From Pseudoalteromonas marina (GTDB lineage Bacteria > Pseudomonadota > Gammaproteobacteria > Enterobacterales > Alteromonadaceae), in assembly GCF_000238335.3 (NCBI RefSeq), contig NZ_AHCB03000005.1, positions 1,550,001 to 1,614,000 on the forward strand: DNA of 64,000 nt, read 5' to 3'. Numbering within the stretch: the first letter of the stretch is position 1; each line of letters opens with the position of its first letter. Below, in pieces: positions 8,838 through 18,527 of the stretch. Both the position numbers and the translations under genes were made by a program. Under the pieces are notes generated by a model, which had not been told where the DNA came from, searched no databases, and worked only from the letters and a program-made list of their open reading frames with translations.

Positions 8838-10056
8838 AACGCAACACCTCTGCTGGTTTTACTTTTGCGGCTTTGCGCGCAGGATATAAGGTAGCTAAAA
8901 AGCTCATAGCAATACTGGCAAACGCAATTATTACTAAACTAAGCACATCAAATTTCACAGGTAGTTCAATGCCAGCAAGTAGACTCAGGCCAACTAATTC
9001 AAGAAGCTCATTTATGTATAAACTCAGTAGCACCCCAAAAAAAGCGCCAATTAATGTTCCAATAACGCCATTGTAAAGACCTTGAACCATAAATACTTTT
9101 TGAACCTGCGATGGTGTAAGCCCAAGTGTTTGAAGTATCGCAACTTCCCCTTGTTTTTCACTCACCATCATTGTTAAGGCAGATACAATATTAAACACAG
9201 CCACCAGCACAATAAGTGCAAGTAACATGGACATGATCCGCTTTTCCATTGCTACTGCGGCAAATAACGTGCCCTGGCTGCTTCGCCAGTCTGAATAGTT
9301 GTAACCTTTTAATATAAGTTGGCTTGCGTCCGTAAATTCGTCCAATTCAAAGGGTTCAAAAAGTGACACACTTAAATTTGGGGCAACATTTTTATTTAAC
9401 TTTAAAACACGCTGAAGCGATGGCCCACTTGTGAAAGCGAGTGCCATGTCTATTTCAGAGCCCGTTTCGTATATTGCTGCAACTTTAAATAAACGCTGGC
9501 TAGGCACACGCCCCAAAGGAGTATAAGTAGATGCATTTGGCATGATCACACGAAGTTTATCACCTAAACCAACACCTAACTTCCGACTCAAATAGCGGCT
9601 TATAGCAATGTTATAATTACTATTAAGTACTGTTTGCCAATTGCCTTGTACTATTTTCTCAGTAACTTTGTATAACGCACCGTTATTGTCATATAAACCT
9701 TGCAGTAATACACCGTGAAGATCTTTATTGGTTTGCAAAATAGCTTCGCCTTGGCGATACAAATTAACATGTTTCACATATGAAGATTTAGTGAGATCTG
9801 CCTTTAAACTCGTTATTTGCTCTGGGGTGTGCTGATCAGATTTAACCTCAATGTGCGGAATAAGGCCAAGCATATTAGTTTTTAAGCTATGCTCAAAACC
9901 ATTCATTACACTGCTTACGGTAAATAAAGCCATTAAACCGATAGCAATGCCGGCAATAGAAAAAAAAGAAATAAACGATATAAACGATATAAACGCATTC
10001 CCTTTTGAGGAGCGGCTGTATCTAAGTCCTATAAATAAGCTAACCGGTTGAAACAT
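8830..10056 (-). CDS. lolC: Lipoprotein-releasing system permease LolC
   Basis: Partner permease of LolE and the subunit that docks LolA in E. coli. The 408 residues begin MFQPVSLFIGLRYSR, close to E. coli LolC, followed by a membrane helix (about 30-48), the periplasmic domain with NLYRQGEAIL, and three C-terminal helices ending YPARKAAKVKPAEVLRYE. The FtsX motif VSEKQGEVAILQTLGL is present. Just before the first helix the protein repeats ISF three times, coded by a 9-base tandem repeat at 9971-9996. It is the first gene of lolCDE; the promoter should lie in 10057-10193. Confidence 0.92.
   Translation of the reverse strand: MFQPVSLFIGLRYSRSSKGNAFISFISFISFFSIAGIAIGLMALFTVSSVMNGFEHSLKTNMLGLIPHIEVKSDQHTPEQITSLKADLTKSSYVKHVNLYRQGEAILQTNKDLHGVLLQGLYDNNGALYKVTEKIVQGNWQTVLNSNYNIAISRYLSRKLGVGLGDKLRVIMPNASTYTPLGRVPSQRLFKVAAIYETGSEIDMALAFTSGPSLQRVLKLNKNVAPNLSVSLFEPFELDEFTDASQLILKGYNYSDWRSSQGTLFAAVAMEKRIMSMLLALIVLVAVFNIVSALTMMVSEKQGEVAILQTLGLTPSQVQKVFMVQGLYNGVIGTLIGAFFGVLLSLYINELLELVGLSLLAGIELPVKFDVLSLVIIAFASIAMSFLATLYPARKAAKVKPAEVLRYE
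9971..9996 (-). repeat. 9-bp tandem repeat inside lolC
   Basis: ATAAACGAT occurs twice in full and once in part (ATAAACG). On the coding strand it spells the ISF ISF ISF stretch ahead of the first membrane helix. Loss or gain of a unit would keep the frame and only change three residues. Confidence 0.75.
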
Positions 10057-10193
10057 ATAATTTAAAACATTTATGCTAAAAGTGTGGGGCTATAGTAGCA
10101 CGAACTAAGATGAATTGAATATGACCATAAATGTAAGAAATAATTTATAAATCTGAGACTTGGCTGATTTTTCAGCAATTCACTTATAGCAAT

Positions 10194-11066
10194 TTATTCT
10201 TTAAGGCCAGCAACTAAATAGTCGAGTAATACACGTACATTGGTGGCTACAAACTGACGTGGTGGATAAACCCCCCACACACCTTCTTGCTTGGGTTGGT
10301 AAGACGTTAAAATAGGCACTAACTCACCACTATTAAGCTCATTATCTATGTAGTAATCAGGAAGTTGCACAATACCTAAGCCTTTTTTAGCACCATCAAC
10401 AAGTGCCCAACCACTGTTGCAATGTAATCTACCAGCAATTTTAATGTGTTTTTCACGCTCATTTTCGTTTACACGCCAATAACTACTATTCCCTACTAAA
10501 CACTGGTGGTTATGTAGCTCACCTAAGGTATGTGGCTCACCAAAGCGCCTTAAATAAGCAGGCGATGCACACATAATAAAGCGCCGTTCACTTAACCGTC
10601 GCGCTTTTAAGCTCGAATCTTTTAAATGGCCTAACCTTATTGCTAAATCAAACCCGCCGTCAAGTAAATCTTCTTGTTCGTTACTTAGGTTTGCAATAAC
10701 TTCAACATCGGGGTGATCGTGCATAAAATTGTGCACAATAGGCATAATAAAAGTTTCGCCGAACATTACCGGGGCTGTTAGTTTAATTTTACCTTTTGGG
10801 GTTGTTTGATGTGATGCAAGGCCCTGCGTAGCATCGTCCATTGCATGCTGTAAGTGCTTTATTTGATGTAAAAATATCTCACCTTCTTTGGTGAGAACAA
10901 CTTTTCGTGTGGTGCGCGTTAAAAGCTGGGTATTTAAACGTTGCTCAAGGGCGGTTACATGACGGCTAATATGCGCAACCGAAAGGCCCAATATCCTAGC
11001 TGCAGCAGTAAAGCTTCCTTCCTCACCGACTGCTATAAATTCGTCAATCCCATCCCAACGCGCCAT
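10194..11066 (-). CDS. LysR-family regulator next to frmA
   Basis: Transcription factor of 290 residues with an N-terminal winged helix (ARWDGIDEFIAVGEEGSFTA, SVAHISRHVTALEQRL) and a LysR substrate-binding domain (about 90-285). The track-length reading could extend to a TTG at 11147, but LysR proteins start just before the first helix, so the ATG at 11066 is preferred although its Shine-Dalgarno is weak. It is divergent from frmA with 131 bases between the starts. By the usual rule for divergent LysR genes it probably controls frmA-fghA; the inducer, perhaps formaldehyde or its glutathione adduct, is inferred. Confidence 0.85.
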   Translation of the reverse strand: MARWDGIDEFIAVGEEGSFTAAARILGLSVAHISRHVTALEQRLNTQLLTRTTRKVVLTKEGEIFLHQIKHLQHAMDDATQGLASHQTTPKGKIKLTAPVMFGETFIMPIVHNFMHDHPDVEVIANLSNEQEDLLDGGFDLAIRLGHLKDSSLKARRLSERRFIMCASPAYLRRFGEPHTLGELHNHQCLVGNSSYWRVNENEREKHIKIAGRLHCNSGWALVDGAKKGLGIVQLPDYYIDNELNSGELVPILTSYQPKQEGVWGVYPPRQFVATNVRVLLDYLVAGLKE

Positions 11067-11134
11067 TATTACCATACTGTAAAAGTGTTTTAATAAATAA
11101 GAGATTATCATTATATGAGAAACAAATACAATAG

Positions 11135-12319
<1,185 letters not shown>

Positions 12320-12344
12320 TAAGCACTTAGTAAGCGACTTGATA

Positions 12345-12377
12345 AAAAGCCGTAATACTTGAACGTTTACGGCTTTT
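12345..12377 (+). terminator. Intercistronic hairpin between frmA and fghA
   Basis: AAAAGCCGTAA (12345-12355) pairs with TTACGGCTTTT (12367-12377). The T-rich arm runs directly into the fghA Shine-Dalgarno (AAGGAT). It may reduce fghA expression relative to frmA by partial termination. Confidence 0.6.
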
Positions 12378-12387
12378 AAGGATTATT

Positions 12388-13230
12388 ATGTTAGAGAATA
12401 TCTCAAGTACAAAAGTAGCCGGTGGTTGGCATAAGCAATACACTCACGCTGCAACAAGTACCCATTGCACAATGCGTTTTGCGGTATTTTTACCACCAGG
12501 TGCAAGTGAAACAAACAAAGTCCCTGTGCTTTATTGGCTATCGGGTTTAACCTGTACCGACGAAAACTTTATGCAAAAAGCGGGCGCGTTTAAAAAAGCT
12601 GCTGAGCTGGGTATTGCAATAGTGGCACCGGATACAAGCCCGCGTGGCGATAACGTACCCAATGAAGATAGTTATGACTTTGCTCAAGGTGCTGGTTTTT
12701 ATGTTAATGCTACGCAAGCGCCCTTCAACACACATTTTAATATGTACGACTATGTAGTTGATGAGCTACCAGCACTTATTGAACAGCATTTTCCGGTAAC
12801 AAGTACTAAAGCCATTAGTGGTCATTCTATGGGTGGGCACGGTGCTTTGATGGTTGCTCTTAAAAACCCGCAAGCCTATGTAAGTACCTCTGCTTTTAGC
12901 CCAATAGTTAACCCAATAAATTGCCCATGGGGCACAAAAGCGTTTACTGGTTATTTAGGTGACAATAAATCACTTTGGGCACAATACGATACCTGCGAGC
13001 TTATGAAACTAGCAAAGCAGGACGACTACCTACCTATGCTAGTATCGCAAGGTGATGCCGATGGCTTTTTAGAGGAGCAACTTAAACCACAAAACCTAGT
13101 GGCTATCGCTCACGATAAGAGTTACCCGTTAACGCTTGAAATGCAAGAAGGTTACGATCACAGTTACTTCTTTATAAGTAGTTTTATTGACCAACACTTA
13201 TTATTTCATAGTCAGTTTTTAACTGCGTAG
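12388..13230 (+). CDS. fghA: S-formylglutathione hydrolase
   Basis: Serine esterase that hydrolyses S-formylglutathione to formate and glutathione, completing formaldehyde detoxification begun by FrmA. The 280 residues match the family length. The nucleophile is Ser147 in GHSMGG, the acid Asp225 in GDADGF and the base His258 in GYDHSYFF; the oxyanion region is LSGLTC. The ATG has AAGGATT upstream. The last 47 bases overlap the end of a small lipoprotein gene on the other strand. Confidence 0.96.
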   Translation: MLENISSTKVAGGWHKQYTHAATSTHCTMRFAVFLPPGASETNKVPVLYWLSGLTCTDENFMQKAGAFKKAAELGIAIVAPDTSPRGDNVPNEDSYDFAQGAGFYVNATQAPFNTHFNMYDYVVDELPALIEQHFPVTSTKAISGHSMGGHGALMVALKNPQAYVSTSAFSPIVNPINCPWGTKAFTGYLGDNKSLWAQYDTCELMKLAKQDDYLPMLVSQGDADGFLEEQLKPQNLVAIAHDKSYPLTLEMQEGYDHSYFFISSFIDQHLLFHSQFLTA

Positions 13231-13561
13231 CCTCGTTAGTGTGTAGTTCTGGCTTATTTAGTTCTACACACTCTTTTAAACTTTTACTCACCTTCCTACA
13301 CACTTGGCGTTGTTGATCATTCTCCAAACTGACAAAGTTGATCAATGCAGAATCAATGTTTAAACCTAACTTTGTAAAAGAAAACCCTTCTCTATCTTTT
13401 GGAATGGGTTTGAATGGATCTTTGTAAGGGTCTGAACGAGCTTTGCTATTCATATTTTGATTTAATTTTTCGTTATTTTGAGCATGCCCATCTATTAAAA
13501 CTCCGGCCACCGTGCAACCACTTAAGTACACACTTATTAATAGTGTTAGTAATAGCTTCAT
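13184..13561 (-). CDS. Small predicted lipoprotein
   Basis: An unrecognised protein of 125 residues. The N-terminus is a lipoprotein signal, with hydrophobic LLLTLLISVYL and lipobox LSGC (Cys16). The mature part is polar, with an Asn/Lys-rich stretch, a Pro/Asp-rich segment near 45-57 and two later cysteines (VCRKVSKSLKECVEL) that could form a disulfide. Its 3' end overlaps that of fghA by 47 bases tail to tail, so both stops lie inside the other gene. No operon partner; the role is unknown. Confidence 0.7.
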   Translation of the reverse strand: MKLLLTLLISVYLSGCTVAGVLIDGHAQNNEKLNQNMNSKARSDPYKDPFKPIPKDREGFSFTKLGLNIDSALINFVSLENDQQRQVCRKVSKSLKECVELNKPELHTNEATQLKTDYEIISVGQ

Positions 13562-13805
13562 AATCCCCTCCTCTAAAAATATGTATTTATACTATACGTT
13601 TACAAAATTAAGACTGTAAAAAGTTGTAAAACCAATTTAAACACACCTATAAACACATTAAGTAAAAGTGATAAACCAATGTGTACATTTTACTAGATAT
13701 GCTCTCAATTAACCTGGAATAAAAAACAACACATTGATTTTAAATGTTTTTATATTTGGCGCAGCAATTGCTTTTGTAAGTTAAGTTTTTTAATTGAGAA
13801 TCGCA

Positions 13806-14222
13806 ATGGAATTTGATTTACAGTGGAATGAAATCTTAGATAACTTAATTCATTTAGGTATTGCCTACGCCCTAGCCTTGCCAATGGCCTACGATAGAGA
13901 GCGAAGTAAAGACGGCGCTGGACTAAGAACATTTCCGTTAGTTGCAGTTGCATCGTGTGGCTACGCACTTATAGCCATGTCGGTACTAGACTCATCTGAA
14001 GCACAATCTAAAATGCTACAAGGAATAATAACAGGCATTGGTTTTATTGGTGGTGGCGCAATTTTGAAAAATAACCAGTCAACATCAGGTACTGCAACGG
14101 CAGCGAGTATATGGAATATGGGATTAATTGGTATTGCTGTGGCAAATAACCGATATGAAGTAGCCATTTTGCTAGCTATTATTAACTTTATAACGCTCAG
14201 GTATGTAAAAAAATTGAAGTAA
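13806..14222 (+). CDS. MgtC/SapB-family membrane protein, short form
   Basis: A protein of 138 residues with three or four membrane helices and the MgtC/SapB core: ALPMAYDRER, GAGLRTFPLVAVASCGY, GIITGIGFIGGGAI and the Thr/Ala-rich TSGTATAASIW. It lacks the soluble C-terminal domain of virulence-type MgtC, so it belongs to the broad SapB-like group of unknown function. The ATG at 13806 has GAGAA six bases upstream; a TTG at 13794 in the same frame is less likely. A second member of the family lies at 19745-20254. Confidence 0.85.
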   Translation: MEFDLQWNEILDNLIHLGIAYALALPMAYDRERSKDGAGLRTFPLVAVASCGYALIAMSVLDSSEAQSKMLQGIITGIGFIGGGAILKNNQSTSGTATAASIWNMGLIGIAVANNRYEVAILLAIINFITLRYVKKLK

Positions 14223-14236
14223 TATAGCTTAAGAAT

Positions 14237-14266
14237 AAAAACCCCATTATATTGGGGTTTTTTATT
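14237..14266 (+). terminator. Terminator of the MgtC-type gene
   Basis: AAACCCCA (14239-14246) pairs with TGGGGTTT (14253-14260), followed by TTTATT. Confidence 0.85.
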
Positions 14267-14286
14267 AAGACTATTTTGTTAGCTAT

Positions 14287-15309
14287 TTACAAAAAAGCAT
14301 AACCACTTTGTTTTAAAGTGACAGTTTGTGCTTGGGCACTTTTAATTAATAACCCGCAACGTAAATCATCTTTTGAAATGACAATTTTATCAATAGCGCT
14401 TGTGTTGTAATTTACCACTTTATTTTCACAGCGCAGCTGAACCTTGCTTAGTGGCATTGTTGATTCAAGCAGTACCTCACTTTTAGACAGTAAAGGCATA
14501 ACAGCTTGATCTGTCTCAATAGCTATTTGTTGGTTTATATCGCCTGAATTTTTATAAATATCATTAACTTGAGCTAGCAACTGCTGCTTGTTTTCATCTG
14601 TAAAAACAAAGGCTTTAATATTTCCTAGGGCTTCAATTGCATCATAAGCGCGCACATAGTCCTGTTTAGATATAAACCATTGCAAGGCATTTTTTACCAC
14701 TCGCACTTTAATCTGATCAGGTAAATTATCTCTAAATAAAAATGCATTATTAATATGTTTATCAAAGCCAATCCAATCTTGGGTAAAGTAGCTATGCTGA
14801 CTTTTTAGCCATGAAAGTAATACTATTTCAACAGTATTTTTAGCATGGTCGCGTTCTAGCTCTATTATTTTACTTTGCGCTTCATCTAATTTTTTTTCAT
14901 TAATTAAATTACTTGCCGTTTCATAATCATTAAAAAAGCCATGCGTTGCTTTGTCGTTAGTGTACCCCAAGTGCAGGTTTTGAGAAGTCACTGTAATAAG
15001 CTTGGCACTAGGCACAGCTTTACCATCGACCTGAGCACTCTTGTAATTTAGTTTTGACACATACTCAACAACTTCTCTTTTGTATTTGTCTTGCCCGATA
15101 GATGCAACAATTTCAATATCACTAACTTGACCACTTTCATTCACAACATAACTACTTAAATTTAAGCCTTCAAAGCGTGACACACGAGAAGAGGTATTTG
15201 TTTGTTTATTGTAGTTGTCCTTAACAACTTCAGCTGGCACAAAATCTGCCATTACTGGCACACAAGTTAACGCAGGTAATATAGAAAGAGCTATAGAGAG
15301 TTTTTTCAT
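14287..15309 (-). CDS. Exported protein with TonB C-terminal-like domain
   Basis: A protein of 340 residues with a signal peptide (MKKLSIALSILPALTCVPVMA) and then a domain (about 28-105) that looks like the TonB C-terminal fold: SSYVVNESGQVSDIEIVAS and YVSKLNYKSAQVDGKAVP match its VNENGxVxDxxV and YxPAxxDGKPV patterns. The rest is alpha-helical, perhaps TPR-like, with a final Cys-containing strand region. There is no membrane anchor or proline-rich arm, so it cannot act as a classical TonB. Start chosen at the ATG 11 bases after AGGA; longer readings add an implausible N-terminus. It is a single gene. Function unknown. Confidence 0.72.
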   Translation of the reverse strand: MKKLSIALSILPALTCVPVMADFVPAEVVKDNYNKQTNTSSRVSRFEGLNLSSYVVNESGQVSDIEIVASIGQDKYKREVVEYVSKLNYKSAQVDGKAVPSAKLITVTSQNLHLGYTNDKATHGFFNDYETASNLINEKKLDEAQSKIIELERDHAKNTVEIVLLSWLKSQHSYFTQDWIGFDKHINNAFLFRDNLPDQIKVRVVKNALQWFISKQDYVRAYDAIEALGNIKAFVFTDENKQQLLAQVNDIYKNSGDINQQIAIETDQAVMPLLSKSEVLLESTMPLSKVQLRCENKVVNYNTSAIDKIVISKDDLRCGLLIKSAQAQTVTLKQSGYAFL

Positions 15310-15423
15310 TTGATTATCCATCCTAGAACGCAAAGTATCTATTATAGAAACAAACATTATAAAAAGATGCAAGCTTATATTTATAACTAACCAAAATTTA
15401 ACTATAGACTAATAAACTCATAA

Positions 15424-15453
15424 ATATAAAAAAGGCGCTTTATTAAGCGCCTT
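15424..15453 (-). terminator. Terminator of fabY
   Basis: On the minus strand AAGGCGCTT (15445-15453) pairs with AAGCGCCTT (15432-15440) and is followed by a T run to about 15424. Confidence 0.85.
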
Positions 15454-15472
15454 GGGTTTCAAGTATGTGTGC

Positions 15473-17380
15473 TTAAAACATATCTTGATAGGAGTTGGTT
15501 GTATTAAACGAAATTGCTTTATCAAAACCGGGAAGCTCTATTCCGTCCTCGCCAATTACAATGTCGTTATCGTCAATGGCGCCATCACCAAAACGGTATA
15601 CTAATTCGTACTTACCAAGGTCAGCTTGCGCTTTATAGGTATTTTGCGCAGCAACAACGGATGTGTTTTTATCAGCGTAATCACTCATCGCTTTTTCACC
15701 ATGGCGTTTAGCAAGCATTTGTAGTGTTACTTTAGCGCTTAGTACAGTAGCTGTGGCGTTATTACCGCCAAAACCTTTTGAGTTTATAAAGGCTATGTCC
15801 ATGTCGCCACAATCGTAATGGTAGTTACGTATATCTAAGTGATCTGCATGAACATCGTCGGCCACTTTATCTATGGTAGTAATACCCGGCATAATATTAT
15901 GGCTAAATACCCCCAGCGCAATAGCAAGCTGATCGCCACTGGCGGGGGCAATTGTATGACCAACATAGGCTTTTGGCGCCGTTACTTTCCAGCTATCAAT
16001 GGCAAAGGTTTGTGCCACTTTATGGTAAATAAGAGATTCTGTTACTCTATTTTGCGGCGTGCTAGAACCATGCGCTAAAATAAAGCTACGCTTTTGGAGC
16101 GCCTCTTTACCTAATAAGCTTGTTGCCAGCGCTGCTGATTTTGCCATTGTAATGTAATTACCCGGACCCGGCGAGGTGATTGATTTTTTAATACCATCGG
16201 CATTTACAAATACATCAGGTACTGAGCCCATAATATCTGCACCTAGTTCAAGTGCTAACGCATCGTCCATTAAAATGGCCACTTGAGCGCCTTCACCTAA
16301 TGTAAAACCACAGTTTTCACCGAATGGGCGGCTGCTTTTACGATAATTTGGCTCTTGTTCACTGCTTAAATTATCTAAACGGCGCAGGCCTTCAACATTA
16401 GCAAGGGCGCTCATATTACCAAAGCCTTCTACTACTTCAGGCGTAATAGCGCATTCAACACTTGCTACCACCGCAACACGGGTGCGCCCTGCTTGAATAT
16501 CGTTTACTGCAGCGCGTAAGTTATATAAAAATGTGGCACATGCACCCGAAGTAGAAAACGTAGTACCTACATTACCTGTAACGTAGGCATTTATAAAATC
16601 AGTCGACATCGTGTTTAGGCCAAGTGCTAATTGCTTTGTACTAACACGATCGCCCTGCTGACGGGCTTTAACTAAACCACCCAATCCATTATCGTCCATT
16701 TGGCCAATAACCGAGGCTGAATAAGTGCCAATTTTATCTGGCTCTACGCTATTCATTATGCGTTGCCAGTCAAGACCAGTTGATTTAATAGCATCGTTTG
16801 CAGCAAATATGGTGGCTTGCAAACCGCGTGGCTGATAACGGCTGTTATACATAATTGATGGATCAAACCCGGTAGGAAACTGCCCCGCCGATTTAATTGG
16901 GTTATCACGGGTAGAATCAAGCTTTACATCTAGCTCTGCCGCTATAGTCACTTTTACCTTTTTACCTTCAAGCTCTTGTACTTTCCAACTGGCAGGTACT
17001 GGACTTGGTAAATCGCGTGCGCGAGTTTCAAATACAATCGCGTTTTCATCAGATGTCTTTAATGTCATTTTTTGCTGCCAAGGCGTGGCATCTGCATCAA
17101 AATGTTCTTTTTCGATTTTACGAATAAGTGTGCCAGCAATAATTTGCTCACCAAAGCGTGCTTCTATGTCGCTTTGCTCAACATTATTACCGTTTGTGTC
17201 ATGTAATTGACCATCAACAACGCGTACTAAGTTCATTAATGTGGCGAGGCCTAAAAATGTTTCACTACGATCTTGTGCGTTTAATGCGTTTAACACGATA
17301 CGGCGGTAACCTTGATGAAAAGAAGTACGGCCAGCGGCGTTAATACCACCCATGCCTACTATTACGGGTAATGCTGTCAT
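15473..17380 (-). CDS. fabY: Long beta-ketoacyl-ACP synthase, FabY type
   Basis: Condensing enzyme of fatty acid synthesis. At 635 residues it is far longer than FabB or FabF (about 410) and matches the FabY class, which in Pseudomonas aeruginosa condenses acetyl-CoA with malonyl-ACP to start chains in place of FabH. The active-site cysteine is Cys281 in TSGACATFLYN; the two histidines are His437 in LAHGSSTPQNRVTES and His475 in YVGHTIAPASGDQ. About 200 extra residues precede the thiolase-like core, including TARDLPSPVPASW and FDPSIMYNSRYQPRG. No signal or membrane segment. It is divergent from a GlxA-type regulator with 124 bases between. FabY rather than a polyketide enzyme is favoured because no partner domains are present. 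Confidence 0.82.
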   Translation of the reverse strand: MTALPVIVGMGGINAAGRTSFHQGYRRIVLNALNAQDRSETFLGLATLMNLVRVVDGQLHDTNGNNVEQSDIEARFGEQIIAGTLIRKIEKEHFDADATPWQQKMTLKTSDENAIVFETRARDLPSPVPASWKVQELEGKKVKVTIAAELDVKLDSTRDNPIKSAGQFPTGFDPSIMYNSRYQPRGLQATIFAANDAIKSTGLDWQRIMNSVEPDKIGTYSASVIGQMDDNGLGGLVKARQQGDRVSTKQLALGLNTMSTDFINAYVTGNVGTTFSTSGACATFLYNLRAAVNDIQAGRTRVAVVASVECAITPEVVEGFGNMSALANVEGLRRLDNLSSEQEPNYRKSSRPFGENCGFTLGEGAQVAILMDDALALELGADIMGSVPDVFVNADGIKKSITSPGPGNYITMAKSAALATSLLGKEALQKRSFILAHGSSTPQNRVTESLIYHKVAQTFAIDSWKVTAPKAYVGHTIAPASGDQLAIALGVFSHNIMPGITTIDKVADDVHADHLDIRNYHYDCGDMDIAFINSKGFGGNNATATVLSAKVTLQMLAKRHGEKAMSDYADKNTSVVAAQNTYKAQADLGKYELVYRFGDGAIDDNDIVIGEDGIELPGFDKAISFNTTNSYQDMF

Positions 17381-17504
17381 AATTAACCTTTAAAACGTGT
17401 TATAGGAGAAGCAAACAGTTTAATTGGATTAACCACAGCACTTTGTGCTTTAATAGCCAAATATTCAGCATTAAAAGCCAAAAAGTACTGGTCGGAGCAT
17501 TCAT

Positions 17505-18515
17505 ATGCATAAAAAATCAGTAAACCCGGCGTTAAATATTGCCATAGCAGTGTACCCGCATTTACTTATTACCAGTTTAACACTGCCTATTGAAATGCTA
17601 AGAGCCGGCGAAGCCTACGCAAAAGGCCACTTAGACCAAACTGACTTTAGACCGCTTAGTATAAATTTAATTGCTAAAAGTAATGAGCCAATAAAAAACC
17701 GTACTGGCCTTGCTATAGTCCCGGATTGCACTACTGCTAACGCACCGTATAACGATTTAATTATAGTCCCCGGCATATGGCGAAATCCTCGCCCTGTAGT
17801 ACGTACTAATAAAGAAGTGGTTGAATGGCTACAAGAAAGCTTTGAAACTGGCAGCCATATAATTGGTGTAGGCACGGGTAATTGCCTAGTTGCAGAAGCG
17901 GGTTTACTTGATGGGCACCCTGCAACAACTCATTGGCATTACGCAAAACAATTTAGCCATGACTACCCGTTAGTGCGCTTAAAGCCCGACTTTTTTATAA
18001 CCCAGTCTGAGCGCATGTATACGGTAGCAAGCTTAAATGCTCTTGCCGATGTGATCGTACATATTATTAGCCAATACTACGGCAAAGCCGCTGCGCAGCA
18101 CGTAGAACGTAACTTTTCGCACGAAGTACGTAAACCCTACGAAGATCAGCGCTACCTTGAAGGCGCGGTTGACCGCCACCCAGATGAACTCATAGCGCAA
18201 ATTCAGTTTTGGCTTAAAACTAATTTAGCCAGCGAGTTAAACTTACAGGAAGTAGCCGCCCAATTTAGTTTGAGCTACCGTACATTTACACGACGCTTTA
18301 AACTTGCAACTAATCAAAGCCCTATAGAATATTGGCAGCAATTACGGGTTGAAAGTGCTAAAGAGTTATTGGCGTCCTCTAATTTAACAATACAAGAAGT
18401 GGCACTTGAGGTTGGCTATAACGATCAAGGCCACTTAACTCGCGTGTTTAAAAAAGTGCTAAGCCAAACGCCAAGCGAGTACAGAAAAGTGGTTAGAAGA
18501 AAGCTATTTGGCTAA
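17505..18515 (+). CDS. GlxA-like AraC-family regulator
   Basis: A transcription factor of 336 residues. Residues about 8-170 form a DJ-1/PfpI-like sensor domain (NIAIAVYPHLLITSLTLPIEMLRAG, DLIIVPGIWRNPRP, GVGTGNCLVAEAGLLDG with a cysteine at the usual nucleophile elbow), and about 230-330 hold two AraC helix-turn-helix units (LNLQEVAAQFSLSYRTFTRRF and LTIQEVALEVGYNDQGHLTRVFKK). Such proteins bind DNA and sense metabolites through the DJ-1-like part. The ATG follows GGAG. Divergence from fabY suggests control of that gene, which is inference from position. Confidence 0.85.
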   Translation: MHKKSVNPALNIAIAVYPHLLITSLTLPIEMLRAGEAYAKGHLDQTDFRPLSINLIAKSNEPIKNRTGLAIVPDCTTANAPYNDLIIVPGIWRNPRPVVRTNKEVVEWLQESFETGSHIIGVGTGNCLVAEAGLLDGHPATTHWHYAKQFSHDYPLVRLKPDFFITQSERMYTVASLNALADVIVHIISQYYGKAAAQHVERNFSHEVRKPYEDQRYLEGAVDRHPDELIAQIQFWLKTNLASELNLQEVAAQFSLSYRTFTRRFKLATNQSPIEYWQQLRVESAKELLASSNLTIQEVALEVGYNDQGHLTRVFKKVLSQTPSEYRKVVRRKLFG

Positions 18516-18527
18516 CAAATACGCTTT

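Noticed and set aside
9971-9996. Short CRISPR-like repeat
   Set aside because: The units are nine bases, directly adjacent, and encode protein.
15839-17343. Plus-strand reading frames opposite fabY, and similar frames opposite other long genes
   Set aside because: They mirror real coding sequence, lack ribosome sites and resemble no protein family.
15473-17380. Ketosynthase as part of a polyketide or PUFA synthase
   Set aside because: No acyltransferase, carrier or dehydratase domains in the protein or its neighbours; its length fits FabY.
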